Of a DNA stretch of 64,000 nt, positions 45,794 through 56,074 are shown piece after piece (position 1 is the first letter of the stretch; every line of letters begins with the position of its first letter). The translations under genes were made by a program, and so were the position numbers. The stretch is from Anastatus disparis (taxonomy: Eukaryota; Arthropoda; Insecta; Hymenoptera; Eupelmidae): the NCBI GenBank assembly GCA_017163975.1, contig JAFFSR010000353.1, forward strand, positions 3,836,001 through 3,900,000. Reading direction: 5' to 3'. The notes under the pieces were generated by a model. It saw nothing but the letters and a program-made list of their open reading frames with translations, did not search any database and was not told where the DNA came from.

Positions 45794-45944
45794 CTTAACC
45801 TTTGGAGGATATGGGTTTTTTTAGGGAGCACCCTGAGAACACAAACTATTTAATATTTAAATGTTTATTCTAATGTTAATATTTACTAAATATTTTGTGT
45901 TCTCAGGGTGGTCCCTAAAGGGACCCCGTTCTCTAAAGGTTAAG
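45794..45944. mobile_element. 150 bp hairpin MITE
   Basis: CTTAACCTTTGGAG at the left pairs with CTCTAAAGGTTAAG at the right, and AGGGAGCACCCTGAGAACAC pairs with GTGTTCTCAGGGTGGTCCCT. The loop is AT-rich. It is small, with high arm identity and no coding capacity. Confidence 0.8.
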
Positions 45945-46879
45945 CTGCAGCGTCAAGACACGACTTAACTTTATATATGTAATATATTTTTACTCTCAAC
46001 GCAGCTATAAGATTGCGCCACCATCTAGTCACGAAGATCCAGTAACGGAGCAAAGCCTTCTTTGGAACACTGAAGGTTACTAAAACACAACAAATTAATG
46101 CCCAACTAAAATAATGTAGAAGATCATATAAAATCATGAGCTCAAATCTGATGTGGAGTTGAAAAAACTAACAATAAACAATTTAAATAATGAAACAGCA
46201 CCCTGTTAATACAGTAAAACTAGGTTTCCATATGGAGCTGGATTAAAGTGGATTATAGATAGATTTTCGAATGGACTTTATGAAAATAAAGATAAATTCG
46301 AAGTCTTCCAAGGATATCGCGGTAGGATATCAATTGTGGGTTACAATAAACATATAAGGGGAGAGTTGAAGGGGGTTTACGCATGTGCAGAAGTTTAAAG
46401 TAACATATGGGGATGCGCAGTCGGTTTTTTGGGGTTTGTAGGTATGCGCAGTAAGTCTCCATAGGCTATAAGCATGCGCGGTCGGTTTCCAGAGATAGTC
46501 GGATGTGCAGTCGAGATGTAGAGATTATAAATTAGCGGAGATAATTAAAGTATTAGCCTTCGATGAAGATTTTACATAAATGAAATTTTCGAATTATAAT
46601 TACCTCAAAAAAATTTATAAAGATTTTATTACTGATCAAAATTTTTATTAATTTATAATAATAATATTTGTTTAAATACACACATATGAAAATCTGTTAT
46701 CATCAAACACAGCGACGAGGATTGTTTTTGACATTTATGTTATTATTATTGACATTCCATATATTATTTCTATAATCATTATATACATAATTGGTAAAAA
46801 TAAATTATTCCAAGTTTTTATTTTATCCATAATTTTATAAATAATGCTATTCATATAATTTATGTAAAATATATAAAAA

Positions 46880-47226
46880 ATTAAAAATCGAAAGTTTAAA
46901 AAATTTTTAAAATGGCTTTTAAATTAAAACCAAGCTAAGAAAACCAATTTTCAATAGCTTTCGTAATAGTTTAACAAAAATTAAATTGTATGCAAAATTT
47001 AAAGCAAATCTATCCAGTAGTTTGCGACATCTAACTGGCGTAACGAATACATACACACGCACACATACAGACACACACGCACACACGCACACACACATAC
47101 ATACATACACACACACACACAAATTTTCTGGAAACTACTTTTTTCGACTCCTTGTGTCCAAATATGTACAAATTAATAAAAAAATAGAGAAAAAATTTTT
47201 TTATCGATACAATAGAGAAAGCAAAA
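46880..47226 (+). mobile_element. TIR element with tandem array, truncated copy C
   Basis: This matches the right end of copy A: an array unit (ATTAAAACCAAGCTAAGAAA), the GCAAATCTATCCAGTAGTTT phrase, a CA-rich microsatellite (47047-47120), then ACTACTTTTTTCGACTCC and ATCGATACAATAGAGAAAGC at the tip. It has no LINE and therefore shows the empty site for the LINE in copy A. Confidence 0.8.
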
Positions 47227-48464
47227 ATGCGGTTTTTACGGATAACAGCTTCAAGTTACTGATGGGGGATTGTTACACAATGTTCATGGTGTATTCTTCA
47301 TATTTGGGCAAGATGCTAGAGACAATTTTGAGGCCTAATACCTTCTGTAACGATGCTTTTTATCCTTAAGCCCATACATATGCAAAAATGCTTAAATATA
47401 TTTTTTAATTCTTTTGATCACCTTCTACCAACTTTGAAAATATGAAAAAATTCATATATAATTCTCTCACTACAAGACCGAATTCAAAATTTTTACATAA
47501 TTACAGGTATGAATGGGGCAAGATGTGGGCACACTTACCCACTTGTGTATATATGAGTATGAGAGTGCTACGCGTAACTTCTGGTACGCAAGAGAGCAAT
47601 GAGAGAGCGCTAATTGAGCACTGCGAGTAATGCGTTGTTCTGTAGAACGAGAGTCAGAGCGTTCTCAACCAAGCTAAGGATAAGTTCTGATTTCTCTTTA
47701 ACCTCTGTATCTTCAGGTGACATATAGAACGTCGTTTAATAAAGACGAGTTTTTCTTCATATCTTATTACAAAGTTTCTTTACCTGTACCTTATCCTCAT
47801 CTTCTTTGAGTGTGCCGGAGCACACAGTGGTTATCCTGGGAACCAATGAGGAGCAGAAGCAGCGCGAGGCGAGAATGTATGGTCCAGTACCAGACGCAAG
47901 CAAAGGCGGCCATTTTGGAACGTGAGAAATTCATCAAAACGGTAGATTTTTTTTCTCACGCGACGCGCTGAAGAATTAGAGAGAAAGTAAAGTGTTTTTC
48001 TTATATGATAAAACTTATTCTCCTTAGAAATTTCAGAGAACGTTAATTTCTCTTTGTTCTTTTAGACATTGCTCAGTGCGGTGAAGCAAGAAAGTAAAGT
48101 GATTGTGAAAATTTACTTTTTCTGTTATTCGTTACATTTGAAATTAGATGTATAAAATGTGTAAAGTTAAATATAATAAAATTATACAATGAAATGAAAA
48201 ATATTAAATATAAAACAAGTAAAAAGTTGAAGCTCTCTCCTGCTGTGCATGCAAAGGTTGTTCGACTTTTCTTTTTTCTCTAAGTGATTATCAACGCTTT
48301 GGTGCATACACCGGGTGATGGCGCTGAGCGAAAAGCCAAGCACCAATAGAAAAATAGAAGAAAAAGAAGCGCTTTGGGATGGACGAACGTGTGACCATTC
48401 CAAAGACACGTCTCCTATTGTGGCACACAATTTGAAGTCTTAAAGTTGTTATAAAATTTTATGC

Positions 48465-48468
<4 letters not shown>
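47227..48468. other. no gene recognised; possible LTR-like segment
   Basis: From about 47515 to 47830 the sequence is GC-richer and contains TTTAATAAAGACGAG. It is followed by CACACAGTGGTTATCCTGGG, reminiscent of an LTR end and primer-binding region. No matching second LTR was found. The rest shows nothing I can assign. Confidence 0.35.

Positions 48469-48499
<31 letters not shown>
48469..48499. repeat. TA microsatellite beside Helitron-like tip
   Basis: A TA run ending directly at the CTAG tip. Confidence 0.95.
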
Positions 48500-48500
<1 letters not shown>

Positions 48501-48543
48501 TAGGGGGGGTTCCCCCCTGCTCGCTCCACTCGCCAACCCCCCG
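48500..48543 (-). repeat. Helitron-like GC hairpin tip
   Basis: The sequence starts CTAGGGGGGGTTCCCCCCTG and continues TCGCTCCACTCGCC. G and C runs can pair into a hairpin next to CTAG. It matches the tips at 15808 and 63449 closely, each preceded by a TA array. Confidence 0.8.
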
Positions 48544-49159
48544 AATACACACATTTCAAAGTAAATAGAAGAGGAAGACATAATGAAGCTGAATTTTATA
48601 TTTGCGAATGTGAAAAAAGTTCAATAGAAAACATCGATACATAAAAATATAAGATATGAAGTTATAGAATCAGAATTAATAAAAAAAAAAGATGGTTTAA
48701 CGCGACATTCAAAAGTTCACAATGAATCAAACTTATATATTTTTAAAATAAATTAAAAATAGAATAGTAAATAACATTAAAATTTCAAGTTATGATAGTA
48801 TATAATAATATTTAATAATAATTATGAGCGAATAATAAAAAATAGAATAATAGAAAATTATGATTATAAATAAATATTTTTATCTTCTTATGTCCTAAAT
48901 TTTATACATATTGAAAAGATACAAAGAAAACGCTCCCTCTCTGCATTTTTTATTTTTGGGCTTGATACCAACATATATAAATATATGGCTGCATTAAGAA
49001 TGTTTTTTTTATTGTCGCTAAAGAAGTGTACACTTTTTTTTTCATTGTTGCTAAAAGAAGCTTACAAATTTATTCCATCGTTTTGAGGTGACGAATAGTT
49101 GAAAATGTTTAGAAAATAACGTATGCAACGGGTTATACTGTTCAACAAATTTTTATTCT

Positions 49160-49206
49160 GAAACACGACGTTTCGACTTCACATGTGGAAGTCCTCTTCA
49201 AAGTAC
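49160..49206 (-). ncRNA. hammerhead ribozyme-like motif of the Penelope-like element
   Basis: On the minus strand TTGAAGAGGACTTC is followed by a CACATGT loop, GAAGTC, then GAAACGTC. The core (CUGANGA-like, with U for the first C), a 6 bp stem II (GACTTC/GAAGTC) and GAAAC fit the hammerhead motif known in Penelope-like elements. Stem I and III pairing was not fully worked out, so activity is uncertain. Confidence 0.6.
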
Positions 49207-49479
49207 TAAAAACACAAAAAAAAATAAAAAATTATAACATATGTACCAACCAAATGTTTTTTGGGTTCGCAACGTAAATAAATACCAATCTTACTTTATG
49301 TACAATATAAAACAACAAGAAAGTTTAAAAACAACAATCTTTGAGTCAACATTGGTATAGATATATGTAATAAAATTTTTCACATATCAATATACATAAA
49401 ATTCATAAAGGCGGTAACACGAAAAAAACTTTATATAACATTAAGGTCCTATCACGATAACAATTGGCAATATAATAAA

Positions 49480-50622
49480 CTACTTTAAATATTTATAAAT
49501 ATAAGGTTTAAATACAGAATTCAATTTTTGTGTGTCGAATCTTCTATTAACATTGTTTTTATATTTTGTAATAAACACCATTTCTGAAACGAGTCGTTTA
49601 AAATCAGAATTTTCTTTATCTAAAATTTTAATACAATTTCTATTGAAATCGAATGTGTGACCTGTCTCTAACATATGAGTATATAATGCTGAAGTGGTTG
49701 ATTTATTTTTACAATCATTTTCATGTTCACTGATCCGCTTGTTAAGGATTCTACCAGATTGCCCCACATAACATTTGGAGCAACCCAAACAATTTATTTT
49801 GTAAATACAATTCAAATTAGACATTCTTTCCACTGGATCCTTTCCATTATTATTTAACAATTTTAATTTACTTGTTGACCTAAATATTACTTTGTAATTC
49901 ACTTTTTTAAAAATCTTTTTAACAGGAATTTCAATATTTTTCAAGTAAGGTAATACTATAAATTTATTATAATCAGAGTCAAAACTTTTAACACTATAAG
50001 TACCTTGTATTAATCTTAGACGGGTTTCAATATGTTTTTTTATGAAAATTTTAGGGTAATTGTTGGCTTGTAGAATCAAAAAAATGTATTCTAAATTTTC
50101 CCGATGAAACCGAACGTTTGACAACTTAATGGCATTGTCAACTAAAGAATAAATGATGGCAATTTTTTGGGATATTAGGGAATGCGAATAATAATTAAAG
50201 TATAGTCCAGCATATGTTGGTTTTCTATACCAATTCGTCAAGATGTTTCCTTGTTCATCCCAAAATAGTGAGACATTTAAAAAATGTAATTTATTGTCGA
50301 TTGGGCGTTCCAATGTAAATTGAACAAAATCATCAATCTGGTTCAAGTGGTCAAGTATATTATTGGCCTTGTCAATAGGTACACACGCTATCATATCATC
50401 TACGTAAATCTTAATAAATAAGATAGGATGTGGACAAGTGATAAGTAATGTATTAATGATATCTTGTATAACTATATCAGCCAAAACTGGGCTACAAGGA
50501 CTACCCATAGCTGAACCAAATTTCTGTTTATAATATTTGTTATTAAAGACAAAAAAATTATTGTGCATTATAAAGGATACCATTTCTAAAAAATCATCCA
50601 AAGACAAATTAGTTTTTAACAT
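49480..50622 (-). CDS. Penelope-like RT and GIY-YIG endonuclease, N-truncated ORF
   Basis: The protein would reverse-transcribe the element and nick its target. The 380-residue ORF is open without stops. It starts downstream of RT motif A. It shows motif B GSAMGSPCSPVLAD (near residues 36-49), catalytic motif C IYVDDMIACV (near 72-81), a thumb region with NKLHFLNVSLFW, and a C-terminal GIY-YIG domain with CIYKINCLGCSKCYVGQSGR (near 280-300), RISEHEND and SEMVFITKYKNN. The GIY-YIG first Tyr, YVG and Arg are present. Full Penelope proteins are roughly twice as long, so the RT fingers and motif A are missing and it is not functional alone. The long open frame suggests recent truncation. Confidence 0.9.
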   Translation of the reverse strand: MLKTNLSLDDFLEMVSFIMHNNFFVFNNKYYKQKFGSAMGSPCSPVLADIVIQDIINTLLITCPHPILFIKIYVDDMIACVPIDKANNILDHLNQIDDFVQFTLERPIDNKLHFLNVSLFWDEQGNILTNWYRKPTYAGLYFNYYSHSLISQKIAIIYSLVDNAIKLSNVRFHRENLEYIFLILQANNYPKIFIKKHIETRLRLIQGTYSVKSFDSDYNKFIVLPYLKNIEIPVKKIFKKVNYKVIFRSTSKLKLLNNNGKDPVERMSNLNCIYKINCLGCSKCYVGQSGRILNKRISEHENDCKNKSTTSALYTHMLETGHTFDFNRNCIKILDKENSDFKRLVSEMVFITKYKNNVNRRFDTQKLNSVFKPYIYKYLK

Positions 50623-50640
50623 AAGAAAATGCCATCTACG

Positions 50641-50995
50641 TTCTATTGCCTTCCCTTACAAATTTATGTTTTATTACAAGCTTACATATTTATTTTTTAT
50701 TGTTGTTAAAAAAAACTTATACATTAATTTTTTTGTAGTAAATCAATATTATTTTATATTTTGTATTTTAACTATCATCAATTTGTTTTTCTGTAACTTT
50801 GAAAAATAATCATTTTATATTGAGAATATTGTATTTATTAATGTAATGAAATAAAAATATTAAATTATCTAATTTATCTTATTTAAAATTATTTCATTTA
50901 CTAATATAAGTTCTTCTTACTCCATGTTTTCATCATTTATTACTTTAGTAAATTCCAATCTTTTTACTTCTAATATATATGTAATAACTATTAAT

Positions 50996-51067
<72 letters not shown>

Positions 51068-51439
51068 AAAAATTAATAGATATTATATATATTAAAAGTA
51101 AAATATATATATATATATATATATACATATATATAAATATACATGAATATTTCCATAAGTGTATATGCATATAATATATTATTATAATTGTTTTTATTAT
51201 TTTATTCTATTTTTCCAATAATTTCTAGTTTTGTTCTTCTTACCCAATTCACATATTCATTTTCTAATTTATTTAATAAAATGTCTAATTTATATTGTCC
51301 ATCCGCTATTGTTCCGATGTATTCTAATTCATTTTTTTTATGTTATTGTGCAAAAGAATTTTTTAAATACCCTTGTATTTCTTAAAAATAAAAAATTATT
51401 TATATTTTTTTTTCAATAATATTTAATTACTTATTAATC
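50641..51439. other. no gene; AT-rich with two TA arrays
   Basis: Long TA runs lie at 51004-51066 and about 51101-51125. The rest is AT-rich with short frames I do not believe. Confidence 0.6.
51004..51066. repeat. TA microsatellite
   Basis: A long uninterrupted TA run is directly visible. Confidence 0.97.
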
Positions 51440-51797
51440 CAGGTCATGAATAATATTCGAATAATATTTTAATGTTAAGTCATATATATTATTTCCTTTA
51501 TTGTATCCTTTCGCTTTTAATACATTAACATTCTCTAATAATATTTTCTGAAATATTAAAAAATGTTTAATATTATGTTGTAATTGATAATATTGTATAT
51601 TATGAAAATTTATTTCGTTTAATTTTAGATTTTTCTTGAATTTTTTAATATTTTTATTATAAATATTGCATTGAATTCTGAATCCTTTAGAATAATTTAG
51701 TATGAATTTCAAAATCCTGAAATCAGTTTGTTTTTGTTTGTTAACAAAAGTTTGTTCTTCGGGAATTTTTTCGATATATGCAACCAGAGATTTATTA
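51440..51797 (-). CDS. unknown protein fragment, cut by the DDE transposon
   Basis: About 118 codons are open on the minus strand, from the transposon edge at 51798 to a stop near 51437. The sequence includes SLVAYIEKIPEEQTFVNKQK and ends NIIHDLD. Its mixed composition is more protein-like than most AT-rich frames nearby. The first codons of the open frame come from the transposon tip, so the true start is lost. I recognise no family. It may be part of an older element or a gene remnant. Confidence 0.35.
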
Positions 51798-52528
51798 TAT
51801 GGCTGATTCCATTCAGATTCATGCAGGCCGTCACTGATCGAATTTTTTTTTTCTTCTAAGTAATAAAAATACCTTCTATTATGTATATAAAGATAAAATT
51901 TACCTCGTAGAACGCTCAAAAAAATTTTTTTTTCTACTACAGCAATTCCAGTGTTGGATGTAAAAACGAAAATTCAAAAATTGAAAATGAACCTCTACTT
52001 TTAAATGACTATAGCTCCGTCAATTTTTAACCTTTTTGAGCGTTCTTTTAACGAAAGTGTGCGGAAGTCTACTTTGTCTAGTTTGAAATGCAATCTCGAT
52101 TTTTGTAATACAATTTGATCTCGCTGAGTTATTTACGAAAAACCGAAAAAAAGTGATTTTTTTCAAACACGATTTTCTCAAAAACTATATTTTTTTTTTT
52201 TTAAATTTTTATATGATTTTAAACATAGAAAATACTAACTTTCAGGGTAGGTGAGAATATGCGATTTTGCCTTATTTTTTTTAACAGATTTTTAAACGTT
52301 TTTTTTATATTTTCGATTTTAAAACATTGATACCATGGCGCATTGTACTATTTTTCCAACTTTACGTGTTCTTACAACTATTATCATGCTTTTATTTATT
52401 AATATATCAAAAAAATCAACAATAATCTTTAAAATAAACCCTGGATCGAATATTCTGATCAATTAGAACCAAAGTTATGACGATTTAAAGTTAAAAAAAA
52501 ATGCTGAAACTTTAAATAAATATATTTA

Positions 52529-52607
52529 CTTTGAATTTTGAATTTTGAATTTGAATTTTGAATTTTGAATTTTGAATTTTGAATTTGAATTTGAATTTGA
52601 ATTTTGA
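52529..52607. repeat. minisatellite, GAATTTT/GAATTT unit
   Basis: GAATTTT and GAATTT alternate for about 11 copies. It lies at the inner edge of the left inverted repeat of DDE copy 2 and is absent from the right arm. Confidence 0.9.
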
Positions 52608-52745
52608 AGAGGTGAGTTTTTTAAATACTAAAATATATTATTTGGTCATTTTCAATGAACAAATAATATGCGATACAATTGAGAAAGAACACTAATGAAG
52701 TGAGAACTAATGTGAATAAAAAAATTCGAATTTGAATAAAACCTT

Positions 52746-54794
52746 TCAATTTACTTCTTTCCACTCATGTCTCGAAGTTTTGGCAGTGTAGATTTGGTTT
52801 CGTTCACTTTTCCAACAGTGAATCTTTTGAATACCTTTAATTTCTTTTGCATTTCCTAACCATTCCATTTTTTTTGTCAGTCGAAAAACTTCTAACTCAT
52901 CCTTGCGGATAACAAGAATGTTAATCGACGGAGTATATTTTGATACGTGAGTGGCGAAATTTTCAGCGTTTCTAATAAAATCTGCACTCTTCTCGGACAG
53001 ATTATGCGTGGTAGCATAATGTTTAACTAAACCACCAATACCGTCACAAGTGCCTTTACCATGACCTGTTGCAGAAAAAAGCCATTTTCTGTTTACTTTT
53101 GAGTTTTGAAGCTCATAGAATTGATATCTATTTTTAAAATGACTGGCAGCTCCATCGGAAATGGTTATGATTTCATCAAGATCTTACGCAATATGTTTTT
53201 GTTTTAAGTTATCGATAATTGAATTCATAGCCATTAGGGCATGAGACGAATCATGTTTAATATCGTCAGAGACGGTGACATAACTCAATGTTTCATCATT
53301 TCCAAAATAGCATACTGACGTAAATATTGATATTTGGTTTTTACTCCAATGATAGCTTTGAATTTCATTTTGAAGCAGAACTGTCCAATTTTCTGCAAAA
53401 TCGACATGAATAACTAATTGGAAGTCATTATTTTTCGCTAAAAGTTTAACCTCTTTAATTGCTATACGTTGAATTTCTTTGACCAATTCATGAGCTCTTA
53501 CAGTGAGAGCGCGCTCTTTCAACTTTATTAAGAAATTTTCAATTGTGCTAGTTTTATTCAGTAAATTTGATTTTTCCCAAACACCATAAATTATTTCTTC
53601 ATATAAATCTTCTTCTGTCAAAGAAATTACTTGTAAATCAATAGAATCTCCAATGAGACATTCTTTACATTCTCTTAGTACACATTTCATATCATCTTTT
53701 GAACAAAAAAGTGAAGAACATATTTTCAATTCCAAATCTGCAATGTCTTGTTTATTCTCTCTTTTATAATTATTCAAAGCATCTAACATAAGTTTAAGAT
53801 TCTCGCAGTAAACGCAAAGACACGAATCGGTGGGTGGATGTGGTATAACCCACTTCGGTCTTAAAGCGTAGAATGTTGATTTACCAATTTTTGTTTTCAT
53901 TTCAGGATTTTCGTCTTTAAATAATTGATATATTTCTTTTATACTTCGCGTAAGAAAGCGTTTGACTTTTTTAGTTTTTATACTATTTTCTTTGATAGAT
54001 ACTGTGTCGCTTTTATTCGCACTTTGACGAGAACAATTAAAATCATCGTTCAGATAATAATCCTTTACTTTCATTACAATTTCACTATCCAAAGAATGGC
54101 CACAATGGCTCTCAGACTGCTTGTAAATTTTTTTATTATTTACCAATGATCGTGCTTGATCAATCATATAAATAGTTACATTTGGTAAAACTGATAATAA
54201 ATAATCTTTGGAAATATAACTTGGTATAATACTCAACAATCGCACTTTCTCAAAAAAATTTGAACAATTATCTAATGCAATTTTAATATTCTCAAGCCAT
54301 TTATCATTTGTTTCACATTCATTATTTTCATTCAATGCGGGCAAATCCGTTATATCGTAGACTTTCATCATTTTACTTGCTATTTGTGAATCAAATGCAT
54401 CGTTTATTTGTTTTCTTTTTTGGAGAGCATAAGATTCTCGCATCTTGATTTTGATACTTTGAGGCATTTTAATTCGTGAAATGTTTAATTTCAAATTACT
54501 TGAAGTCTTGTTAAGCTGTTCTACCACAGCCTCACTATGAATAAAATCTTCCGAAGATTGTTGACTGCTTGAAGTCGATGAAATAGGCGCATTTTTTACT
54601 TCATCAAACAATATTTTGTAACACGAAGGGCATACTTTATCTTCTTTAGAGAAAGAAGTATTTGGATACAAGCGCTTCAAAGACTCCGTTAGATCACCTA
54701 ATTCTCTAATCGGACTTTTGGAGCAATCATAAACAACTTTTTTGTGCCTTTCTTTCAAATCCTTGCACTTCATTTTAACAATCAGTGACGCCAT
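52746..54794 (-). pseudogene. DDE-type transposase, one internal stop
   Basis: The gene would cut and paste the element. The start is at ATG 54794 (MASLIVKMKCKDLK); the frame runs 682 codons to TGA at 52746-52748, broken only by a TAA at 53181-53183, where the diverged copy has Gln. Cys pairs (VCPSCYKI near residue 54, CLCVYCEN near 330, and CKEC) suggest zinc binding. Likely catalytic acids: Asp in VIHVDFAENWTVLL (near residue 470), Asp in ITISDGAASHFKNRYQ just after the stop, and a conserved FSATGHGKGTCDGIGGLVKH block further on. I know similar uncharacterised proteins from insects and cnidarians but cannot name the superfamily with confidence. One point mutation separates this from an open gene. 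Confidence 0.85.
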
Positions 54795-56074
54795 CATTGA
54801 TATTCTGTTCAATGACAGATCGTAAAAAATAATTTTTATTAAACAACTTCATTTTTTATCTTTCTTTTCTTATATTTTTAAACGCGTCAAGTCGTTGATG
54901 AGAATGCAAAGAACGAATAATCGCCACCTAGTAGTGACATGCGTCAACTCCCTACAAAATAAATTCAAATTCTAGGCGCGAAATTCAAACTGATAAAAAA
55001 ATTATATTCTTCAACAAAAAAAATTTTTATTATAATAATGTACCATAAAAAGAGGATAAATGGTTATATATTCTTTCATCAAAATAACTTTATTTTTAAA
55101 TTAAAAAATTTATATCTTCAGATTTTAATCTTTAACGAAAATTGCGTTTCCTCAATGTAAATATTATATTTATTTAAAGTTTTAGCATTTTTTTTTAAAC
55201 TTTAAATCGTGATAACTTTGGTTCCAATTGATCAAAATATTCGATCCGGGGTTTATTTTAACGATTATTGTTGATATTTTTGATATATTAATAAATAAAA
55301 GCATAAAAATAGTTGTAAGAACACGTAAAGATGGAAAAATAGTACAATGCGCCATGGTATCAATGTTTTAAAATCCAAAATATGAAAAAAACGTTTAGAA
55401 ATCTGTTAAAAAAAATAAGGCAAAATCGCATATTCTCACCTCCCCTAAAAGTTAGTATTTTTTATGTTTAAAATCATATAACAATTTCAAAAAAAAAAAA
55501 TAGTTTTTGAGAAAATCGTGTTTGAAAAAAATCGCTTTTTTTCGGTTTTTCGTAAATAACTCAGCGAGATCAAATTGTATTACAAAAATCGATGTTGCAT
55601 TTTAAACTAGACAAAATTCCGCACACTTTCGTTAAAAGAACGCCCGAAAAAGTTGAAAATTGACGGAGCTATAGTCATTCAAAAGTAGAGGTTCATTTTC
55701 AATTTTTGAATTTTCGTTTTTACATCCAACACTAGAATTGCTGTAGTAAAAAAAAAAAATTTTTTTGAGCCTTCTACGAGATAAATTTTATCTTTATTTA
55801 CATAATAGAAGGTATTTTTATTACTTAGAAGAAAAAAAAAATTCGATTAGTGACGGCCTGCATGAATCTGAATGGAATCAGCCACATAATAAAATAAAAT
55901 AACAAGCGTACGCAATAGCATGAAATGCAGTCAAAAATAAAATCAAATAAAAACTCTTACTCACTAACTATTCAGCCAACACTCATACAATAAATACACT
56001 CACACCTTAAGCCTATATACGGGACGTTACAAAAATAAATTAAATAAATTAACATAAATTAATAGTAAAAAATA

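Larger units (their letters stand above)
48950..50640 (-). mobile_element. Penelope-like element, 5'-truncated
   Basis: The element has an RT plus GIY-YIG ORF (49480-50622), a 3' region with a hammerhead-like motif, and a short tail (48950-49090). The tail's repeats and its GCAGCCATATAT/TCAAGCCCA phrases also occur at 62325-62715. The N-terminal RT region is missing. The sequence at 50640-50720 repeats a tail-like phrase (CAAGCTTACATATTTATTTT), as expected of the partly duplicated ends of Penelope elements. Confidence 0.8.
51799..55887 (-). mobile_element. long-TIR DDE transposon, copy 2 (full length)
   Basis: The left tip TGGCTGATTCCATTCAGATT and the right tip (its inverse, ending GGAATCAGCCA) bound about 4.09 kb. 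The terminal inverted repeats run to about 52535 on the left and from about 55150 on the right, so each arm is roughly 735 bp. The two arms differ by small changes only. Between them lies one transposase gene on the minus strand. A clear target-site duplication is not visible: the flanks are ...TTTATTAT and ATAATAAA. The superfamily cannot be assigned from the ends alone. Confidence 0.88.

Noticed and set aside
46919..47122. Cys/Val-rich frame on the minus strand
   Set aside because: It is a translation of the CA microsatellite in array element copy C.
53925..54149. Open frame of 74 codons on the plus strand (also at 23357-23581, minus strand)
   Set aside because: Both are antisense shadows of the same part of the DDE transposase.
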